In this document: positions 56,846-64,000 of the stretch, one piece after another
How the letters are laid out: the number at the start of each line of letters is the position of its first letter
How positions within the stretch are numbered: position 1 is the first letter of the stretch
DNA from: Gongronella butleri
Taxonomy: Eukaryota; Mucoromycota; Mucoromycetes; Mucorales; Cunninghamellaceae
Direction: 5' to 3'
Assembly: GCA_025201375.1 (NCBI GenBank)
Contig: JAIWZP010000003.1
Span: 1-64,000, forward strand
DNA: 64,000 nt
Position numbers and translations under genes: made by a program
Notes under the pieces: generated by a model
Seen by the model: the letters and a program-made list of their open reading frames with translations, nothing else
What the model was told of the DNA's origin: nothing
Databases searched by the model: none

Positions 56846-57697
56846 ATGGCGCGCATGCTTGTTCTTGTTGGCCTGCCAGGCTCTGGCAAGAGCACGTTTT
56901 CCAACAAACTAGTCACACGGCCCGTAAGTGTTGCTTTTTCGACATTTTTTTTTCCTTTCTAGCCTCTTAACTTGCGTTTTGCTTGCGTTGCTTTGTCTCT
57001 TGTAGGAGTGGCAACGTGTGAATCAGGACGATATGAAGTCGCGCAAGGCGTGCGAAATGTATACCAGGCAGTTTTTGCAGGCAAATTACAATGTGGTGGT
57101 CGATCGTTGCAATTTCGACGTTTCACAGCGCGCAACATGGGTGCGCCTCGCGCGCCAGTACGGCGTGCCTGTCGACTGCATCATCTTCACGGCCGATGCA
57201 GAGGTAAAGCAGTTAAAAGGAGCAAAAGCTCGCAAAAAAAGTACAAAAAAGTAAAAAAAAAAAAAGGTTGACTTTCTCACATGTTTTTGGCCTTTTGACA
57301 GGAATGTGGCCGGCGGATCATGGAGCGCGTGGATCACCCGACAGGTGTGGAGGGAATGCAAGGGCAGGGCATTCTGCGCCGCTTTGTCAAAACATACCAG
57401 CCGCCATCAAGTGCATTAAATGAGGGCTTTGGCAAGATCATCTACGTGGATCCGAGCCCAAACCCCGTGTGCACCGACGAGCGCGTCGACGCCGTCATGG
57501 CGCAGCTCGAACAGGCGCCATTCGTCGACTACAGCGGTGCCGCCAACGCCAATCCACCTCAAAATCAGCTAAAGCAGCAGCAGCCTCCAAAACCACAACC
57601 CTCTGCCGCCTCTCAGACGCCTGTGCCAGCTGCGCCTGGTGCTTCAGGACACAATGCCACCCCCGGAGGTCCAGAAGCGCCCATTGTGCTCGATTGA
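56846..57697 (+). CDS. P-loop polynucleotide-kinase-like protein (AAA_33)
   Basis: Three exons (56846-56923, 57006-57203 and 57302-57697) give 223 residues in one frame. Walker A GLPGSGKS is at residues 9-16. The next blocks, WQRVNQDDMKSRKACEMY (about 28-45) and VVVDRCNFDVSQRATWVRLA, are the substrate-side and Walker-B-like elements of small kinases related to PNKP kinase domains (RNA/DNA 5'-OH kinase). A lid-like GILRRFVKTYQPP segment is followed by a Gln/Pro/Ala-rich disordered tail from about residue 170. No phosphatase domain is fused, unlike in PNKP. Nucleotide phosphorylation is likely by family; the exact acceptor is not known. Confidence 0.75.
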
Positions 57698-57852
57698 TTG
57701 GTCACAAGCGCGCTTTTTTTGCTCAATTGACGCGCTTTGTGCTTTATTTTTTTGCAGAATTGAAATAGAAAAAGGATTTAAAAAAAAAAAGAGGAAGAAA
57801 CTATGGTACAAGTTGTGAATGGGGGGGGGAAGAGGGGGAGAAAACGCGGGTT

Positions 57853-58749
57853 TCAAGGCGGCGTGGTTTCCTCTGTGGTGTCCATGTCGTCGATGACAGA
57901 TGGTTGCTGGGGCGCAATGAGGTCTGCGGTGACAAAGTTGGTGATGCGCGGGTAGTCCATGCGTTCGTCGAGTTTTTCCTGGGACCAAGCAAGCATGTTT
58001 AGGAGTTTTGGCAATTTTGGGTCTGGTTCACGCGACTGGCTGAGGAGGATGGCGCGATTGAGCTCCTGTGCGGTCTTTTGGCGTTGGTGTGGGTGCAACA
58101 GGTCCTTGACGGGGGAGTCCTTGCTATCCTGGAAGGCGAGCAATGCCATGGTGCGCTCCAATTCTTGCAGAAACTCGGGATGCTCTTCGCCGCGAGGCGC
58201 CATCTCCTCCGCGGCAAAGCTCAGCGCGCCCTCATCGTCGCCCTGCCGAATCAATTCAATCAGACGCTGCTGCTGAAGGTGGAAATAAAGCTTGGGATTG
58301 GTATCTAGGATCTACAACAGAAAAAAAAAAAATTGAAAATGAGCGCTATGCTCTCTCAAATTGCCCACGCTTTTTTCTACCTCAGGATTCAAGTCATTGA
58401 CAAGGTCAATGGCCATATCAATGTCACCAGCCTGCACGGCGTGGCGTATCTCGCGGCGTTCTTGAATAGACTGCAAGTCGACGCACGGCGAAAGGCCGCT
58501 CTCGCGACTGAACTGCTCCGCAGCTTCAACGTACCCCTCAATCACCAGGTAGTTCATGATGAGCTGGTTGAGCGTCCTAAAAGAGCGAAAAAAACGGCGT
58601 GGTCAGCAAAGCAAAAGAACAGGCAAAACGACGAAAAAAAATCCCCCCTTTCAATTGTCTGCTTACTGCTTCTCTACCGTCACCTTGGCGAGACGCTGCT
58701 CCCACTCGTCTTTGGATATGCTCTTCTTTTTGATAACCGTCGACGCCAT
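57853..58749 (-). CDS. GID8: Gid8 (TWA1), LisH-CTLH subunit of the GID/CTLH E3 ligase
   Basis: Core scaffold of the GID ubiquitin ligase, which in yeast degrades gluconeogenic enzymes. Three minus-strand exons (58667-58749, 58381-58576 and 57853-58311) give 245 residues; yeast Gid8 is larger, animal TWA1 is about 228. The LisH (LNQLIMNYLVIEGYVEAAEQ, about 29-48), CTLH (REIRHAVQAGDIDMAIDLVN) and CRA-like part (FHLQQQRLIELIRQGDDEGA, LLAFQDSKDSP) are in order. The family call is firm. Confidence 0.9.
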
Positions 58750-59132
58750 GGGCAAGAAAGAAAAAAAAAGAGAGGGAAAAGAGAGTGGGAAAATATACGA
58801 CGCAGCGCAGGAGAAAAAAAAAAAAAAAGCGCCCTCGTCATTCATCCCACCCCCGACAGCGTGGCCACACCTCATGACACCCTGTTTCTTTTCTTATTGC
58901 GCGTCAGGCACCCCCACAGAATCCATTGGACCCATTTAATCCTTCAAATTGTCTACTTCAAGCGGTTGCATAGTACAATTGCTTTTTTTCTTTATTTGAC
59001 GAGGGAAAAAGGGAAAAAGGGAGGGCGGCCTGGCCATTGTAAAGACCACAGCAAAAGGCAGCCAAGCAAGATGCACGCGACAGAAAGGGTATGATGGGTT
59101 GCAAAAGCGGCTTGACGAAACAATTGAGGCAT

Positions 59133-59550
59133 CTATTCGTGGTGCGGACGCAGACCGACGCGTGTGGGATTGATCAGAGGGTGCAATTGCGCCAGGTAGC
59201 AAAGCGCCCACCTAGAAAAAAAAAAAAAAAAAAGATAACAAAGGCGTTCAATTCGTCAGAAACGGCTCCCATCCGACGTTTTTTTCGCTTTATTGCGTTT
59301 TTGCCGTCTTACATCATGTAGCAACACACAATAGTCATAACAAGCATCGTGCGAATCACACTAGAAAAGAAAAATGGGACGGCGGTCAGCCATGTGTTAT
59401 GGGTCCACCTGCTTCATCTCGGTGAAATGGGTAAAAAAAGTGCAAAAACACCACATACGTCTGATTGATACCCTTGGGGGTAAGGACATAGGACGCAGCA
59501 CTGGCGACAGCCGCCGCCAGAAACATCCAAATAATTGTGAACCCGGACAT
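59133..59550 (-). CDS. VMA9: V-type proton ATPase subunit e (Vma9)
   Basis: Small membrane subunit of the Vo sector. Three minus-strand exons (59459-59550, 59313-59360 and 59133-59211) give 72 residues, close to yeast Vma9 (73). Two membrane helices span about 2-24 and 33-55. The LTPKGINQTVIRT linker and CCYMMWALCYLAQLHPLI match subunit e of animals and fungi (VCCY...QLNPL). Codons are split across both introns and rejoin without frame loss. The ORF is too short and too interrupted to be found without splicing, so it is easily missed. Confidence 0.9.
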
Positions 59551-60660
59551 GGCTAGAGGGTGGGGTAAAAGTGAAAAAAGGCAAAAGAAAAGAAGAAAAA
59601 AAAGTGCGAAACGAGGGCGGAAAAAGGGAATCCAGTTGTTTGATCAACGGCCCGCTCTCGCCCCCCGCAATTGTTTCAACGCCGACAAGGTGCAAAAAGC
59701 ACGAAACACGCGAATTGAGCTTATTGAAAAAGGCATTAGCCTTAATTTTGCTTCTTTTGACTTTGATGGACTCGGCAACACTGCGATTCCAAATATCTGC
59801 CGAAACGAGCCGTTTGCTGCTGATGCTCAAATACACGTCGATTTCCAGTGCATGTTGGCCTCGCCATTCACTGGGAAAGAAACGGGAAAATACGACGCGT
59901 CGCGCGTTTCTTTCTGCTTTTTCTGCGTGTTTTTTCTTTTTTTTTTTAAGATTTACTGAAAGCCAGTGCATTGACTTTGTTTGCATCTTGCATCGCCAGC
60001 CGTAAATATCCTTGGGACGGTGGTGGCATAACTGGCCATTTTGGTGGTTGGAATGTCTTTTTGCATTGGTTGTGCTGCAATCCGAGCTGATCAAGGACGG
60101 CGGTCTCGCAGCCGACGAAGACCATGGCGAGCAGGATGAAAGTCAACCTTGTGCAGGCGCTCGGAGCCCTCGATGCGGGCAATGGCCCATTTGCTGTCCG
60201 TTTTTGATCATTTGGCGTTTGATGGTTTGGATACCCGTGGCGCGACGGGACGCGTCGACCTCGAGCGACACTGATAGGATGCAGTACTCGCGCGGGTCCT
60301 TGCCATAGTGGACCATGACATCGGCGTCGCCGCCATCCACCTCGCGCACGCGCGCAAATTGCGGCCATGGATTATCCGTGGCACTCGATCAGGTGGAGCT
60401 CTGTGGTCAACTTGCTCGCGCGTTGCATTTTCCTCATTGTCCATCACCAAGCTCCAGGTGTCGCAAAAATCACGGAAATGGGTATTTTGCTTCCCGTGTG
60501 GGATTGCGATATGCGAAAGAGACAATGCATGCAAGCCAAGCCCATCAATGCATATGATACTGTATTACAGATGTGCGAGGACGACGCGAGTGCGTAAGAG
60601 TGCGTTAATCGCGCAAATTAATGAAAAGAGAGCCGCCGCTGGGGACGAGAATCGTATTTT
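59551..60660. other. possible decayed or mis-framed minus-strand gene
   Basis: The minus strand has several open segments of natural composition in different frames: MRKMQRASKLTTELHLIECH (60374-60436), PWPQFARVREVDGGDADVMV continuing to IKRQMIKNGQ (60175-60370), MVFVGCETAVLDQLGLQHNQ (59946-60125) and RGQHALEIDVYLSISSKRLV (about 59700-59870). I could not join them by GT-AG introns, and no domain is recognisable. This could be a pseudogene with frameshifts, or a real gene whose introns I misread. Confidence 0.3.
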
Positions 60661-63493
60661 TTAATTAAATTAGACAATGTGCAATGAGAAAGAGTATAGA
60701 AAGGGTCGGGGGATAAAACACATACAAGAAGCGGGGAGGACTATGCAGTAAAAGATGGAGGGGAGGGGAGGAGTGGCCTTGTCACATGTCGAGGGCTTCT
60801 TTGTAACGCCCAATGCCATGACGTACCTAAGCTGTCATCGCCGGTATTGAACGCCATGCAACGTTTTTTGGCGCGTACCGCTGTCAGGCATTCCGTCCAA
60901 TTGAAGCGTCTCTCTGCTTTCATTCTTTGCCTCTTGCCGAAAATTGTCGGTAAATTCAACGTCCAGGAGCATTGCTTCGCAGTCTGTCATTGAGATTTTC
61001 TGTGCAATTAGTTCGTAGCTAGGCTCGGTAAGGTTCAGCCGGTCCTCATCTTGATTTTCGTTGTATTCTTTTGCGATACTGTATCTTCTGCGTATTTTTC
61101 ACCGTTTTCAAGAATTTCGATGGTCCGCGCGTAATGTTTTCCGGCTGTGATGCGTCTCTGGTTTGCACGCGGAACTCTTCAATTGCGATCGAGTAGCACA
61201 ATTTGACAATTGCGTTGTCGGACATCATGGTAGTACCGGTATGTGTGGCAATGGTACAGTAGTAGTTTGGTTCTGCCCGAAAAAAAAGGCGGCGATTCTC
61301 AAGATGACGCTGTCCGCGGCGGCAAAACTGATCATTATTTGCTCGTCCCAATCAGCGACATGGACGAGGATGCATTGTTCCGCCCAAAACATGCTATTTA
61401 AAGTGTACAGTACAGCCAAGAAGGCTGCGTGGACGACGCGTTGAATTGTGCAAGCAGACATTTAGGGCCTAGCTAGGATATTCTGTTCATACTGTTGTAT
61501 AAAATCGAGAATTGGGCAATCGCATTGGCATTTTGAGTGCACTTGGCTTTGCATTTGTGATGCTTTGACAGACGTTCTAGGGGTACAGTAGGTACAGTAA
61601 TTGATGATTCTAAATCGCATGGTGAAGTCTGAAATGCATGTCAGATTGCCGGATTTTGAGCACTTTAGCGATTTGCGCCGATTTCTTCGCCGTTCGCCCT
61701 GTCTTTAAAGTTTGCTCTACAGTAATACTGTACTACTGTATACCTATCATACTTCATACATACAGTATAGTACAAGTGCTTCAAAATCGCTCAATTCGTA
61801 ATTCTGTTCACGTAGCCAGATGTAAAATTTGATTTAGACTGAATAAAGTTCTCACACGGTGGTGTCCGTTTCTCCGTTAACTTAATAAAATTTCGAGATA
61901 ATCGCACCACTACGCGATTTTAGCCTTTTTTGGCGGCGGTAAAAGTGCGATTACAGTATCAGGTGTTTTTTTTCACTAAACGAGCAAGGCTCGAAAGTAA
62001 CACCACCATTCAATTCCAAATCAAATTTTACATCCAGGGGCGTCGCGTTAATTCATCTCAGTGCATTCCTGCCTGCTGGGCGCTCAGCAAGAGAAGATTA
62101 AATAAAATCAAAATGCAGCTGCCCACCGAATTCTCGATTTTTTACAGTATGATGAACAGGAAATCATAGGTAGTTAACAAGCATGCCGCATGCGTGATGA
62201 CCTTTGTACTACGCTTGTGATGATGAAAGCCGTTGAAACATTACAAAATTTCAACCTCGATGTTCTCGGCAACGGCTTAGGCAACATACTGTACGTACAG
62301 CGCTTTTAACGTGTCGAAGGCACTTCTTGCATCTCTACGTACTGTATCACTGTAAGTGAGACCAGCTTCATCGATGGATGGCTAAAACTCGGAGAGAAAA
62401 TTCACTTTTTCATCAAAATTTTTGATCGCGTTTTGCTCGACAACGGTCTAATAAACCTGTGATTTTTATTCCAGTTTTACTAACAAAAAGGCGACGCGTG
62501 CGACGCAGACTGGGTCGAAATGGTCGCCGACTTGATCCGGCGCATTTTCTATACTGCATTCACTTGCGCAAATTAATCCATTGGTCGAGGATGCGAACCT
62601 CGAGATGACAAACACCTGGCAAGATACAGTATGCTTAAGAAGAAGAACGAGCAGGTGCGCGCCAATGTGCCCAAGATCCTCAGCCGCGTAGCCTGCTGCA
62701 TTCAAGAACAAACGGATATTAATCTGCATCATTATGTGGCCCTGCCTAATAATTGATGAGGTGATGATGGGTGTGGCGTACGTCCATGACCGCCGAAACA
62801 ATAGAAAACCCGACAAACTCAAAAAGGATGCATGATGACGACACGGGACGATTCACCGACGAACATGATGGCGACAGCAACGACGACGCCGCCGCTGGCA
62901 AATCAATTTTTATCCCTGTTGATCCTGGCACACCTCGCTCACGAAGCAGCATTGGCACGTCCCTCCTCACGCTGGTTCCAGTTTTTACTAACAAACAAGG
63001 GGGCAAAGCACCTAATGGAATGACTTGCGGCGCGCTAGCTCGGGTTTTAACTTTTTGCATCGGTCGTTTCACCAGGCTGCAGCCCACTCATCAGCGCACA
63101 AAAGTGTGCAAAAAAATAAAAAAATTATAAAACTACGGTATAAAAATACTACAGTACAAAAAAATCCATGCAATCCACGCACCTTAATTTGGAAGTGTCA
63201 AACCTTAATTTTTTGCAAAAAAAAAACTTGCCCAAAAGTAGGTAATTTTCTCAGTCGATCGCCGTTCATGCGTCACTCTTTGGGCATTTCTCTTAAAGTT
63301 GAGGTGAGCTGCTATTTTGTCTGCCAATAGCAAATTGTCAGAGTTACCTGTTTCGGATGCATTGATCGCTCGGAGTTCGAAATTTCACAAATTTGGCATT
63401 TTCTGAGATTGAAATGTGTGACCCCTGAGTGACCCCTGAATTTTTTAAAAGTGGTCGTAGCGCTTTGGATGTTTAAGCATTTTTGTTGCAAAT
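60661..63493. other. gene-free repeat island rich in TACAGTA motifs
   Basis: No ORF with a domain is found. TACAGTA/TACTGTA motifs are dense (about 61076-61082, 61255, 61405, 61588-61600, 61718-61768, 62285-62300 and 63150), often in tandem or palindromic form. The stretch resembles the 18.7-20.8 kb and 0-2 kb islands. The minus-strand ORF 62466-62822 has natural composition but no known domain. Confidence 0.5.
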
Positions 63494-63840
63494 TTTGCAT
63501 TGAATTTGATGCGGCTATTTTTGAGCGGGGTCGACCATGGAGATGGCCAGATGCAAGCAAAATAGCGAAAATAGGAGTTTTTTGGTATTTTCGAGCCCAA
63601 AAAAAATCGGGCGGATCCGTCTTGAGCACTGAGCAATAGATTACGCCGTGACGCATGCAGGTTTCACTGGCTGACAAGTAGGCTGTAAAAATTTTTCTGG
63701 AGGCACAACAGGGAACAGGCCGGCAAAGTCTGAAAAACACGCTGCTCTTTGGTTTTTTAAAGGTTCTAGTTAAATGTGCATGTTTTTGTGCGGTGTACGT
63801 ACAGTACTGTACGTAGCGCGAAGCTTCAGGCATTGAACTC
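63494..63840 (+). repeat. dispersed repeat family B, copy 2
   Basis: Partner of 20341-20660, in the same orientation, with shared TTTTTGAGCGGGGT (about 63520), GGGCGGATC then GAGCACTGAG, GCCGTGACGC (about 63645) and TTTTTCTGGAGGCACAACA (about 63693). The TACAGTACTGTA palindrome at about 63801-63812 lies in a segment that is simply absent from copy 1. The window continues to 64000 with more TACAGTA motifs and no gene. Confidence 0.75.
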
Positions 63841-64000
63841 TTATTGAAGTGATACAGTAAACGAGTAAAGGGTGCAGCATGGTTGATGTTGCTTGGGATG
63901 ATGATTCAGGTCAGACTACCGGTAGCTCTGTATGTACGGTACCTACAGTAAAAAAGGTGCAATAATGCATGGGAGTGCTACAGTAATGAATGAGCATCAA

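Overview
The window is nuclear DNA of a filamentous or early-diverging fungus. The signs are intron-rich genes (2 to 15 exons; introns mostly 50-150 bases, GT-AG with a few GC-AG, very rich in poly-T/poly-A), a lanosterol synthase of fungal length, a GPI-anchored CFEM-like protein, a dispersed single 5S rRNA gene and a Pol III tRNA with an intron. A sepiapterin reductase and a UBE2T-type E2, both missing from common yeasts, point to a Mucoromycota/Zoopagomycota-like lineage. That placement is inference; no species is claimed.

Layout. 1-2.0 kb: repeat land with a near-perfect 414-bp inverted repeat. 2.1-8.0 kb: sepiapterin reductase, a single-pass membrane protein with a PPxY tail, a PRL-type phosphatase and ribosomal protein uL2. 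8.0-10.5 kb: gene-free, with copy 1 of dispersed repeat family A. 10.6-18.7 kb: ERG7 (minus) and SKI3 (plus) in a head-to-head pair. 18.7-20.8 kb: degenerate repeats including family B copy 1. 20.8-31.6 kb: esterase, an uncertain ORF, a large MFS-like transporter, ribosomal protein eS10, a zinc-finger/rhodanese protein and a coiled-coil protein. 33-45 kb: NIPA-type transporter, an aspartic protease homologue with one catalytic Asp replaced, the CFEM-like protein, a peroxisomal enoyl-CoA isomerase, a UBE2T-like E2 with a long SUMO-interacting tail, and CK2 alpha. 45.4-47 kb: 5S rRNA and family A copy 2. 47.6-59.6 kb: a small secreted Cys-rich protein, SAGA subunit Ada1, Dbf4, aminopeptidase P, tRNA-Gly(CCC), family A copy 3, a P-loop kinase, Gid8 and V-ATPase subunit e. 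59.6-64 kb: no confident gene, then repeats including family B copy 2.

The genes are mostly housekeeping: translation, RNA decay, sterol synthesis, beta-oxidation, proteolysis, cell-cycle and chromatin control. They show no shared pathway or cluster. Gene models were built by hand from splice sites; most multi-exon models keep an uninterrupted frame across all junctions, which is strong internal support. The most unusual signals are the short TACAGTA/TACTGTA motif, which marks the repeat islands and accounts for clear indels between repeat copies; repeat family A, with comparable open frames between copies and two of three copies close to Pol III genes; and the UBE2T-like protein with SUMO-interacting motifs.
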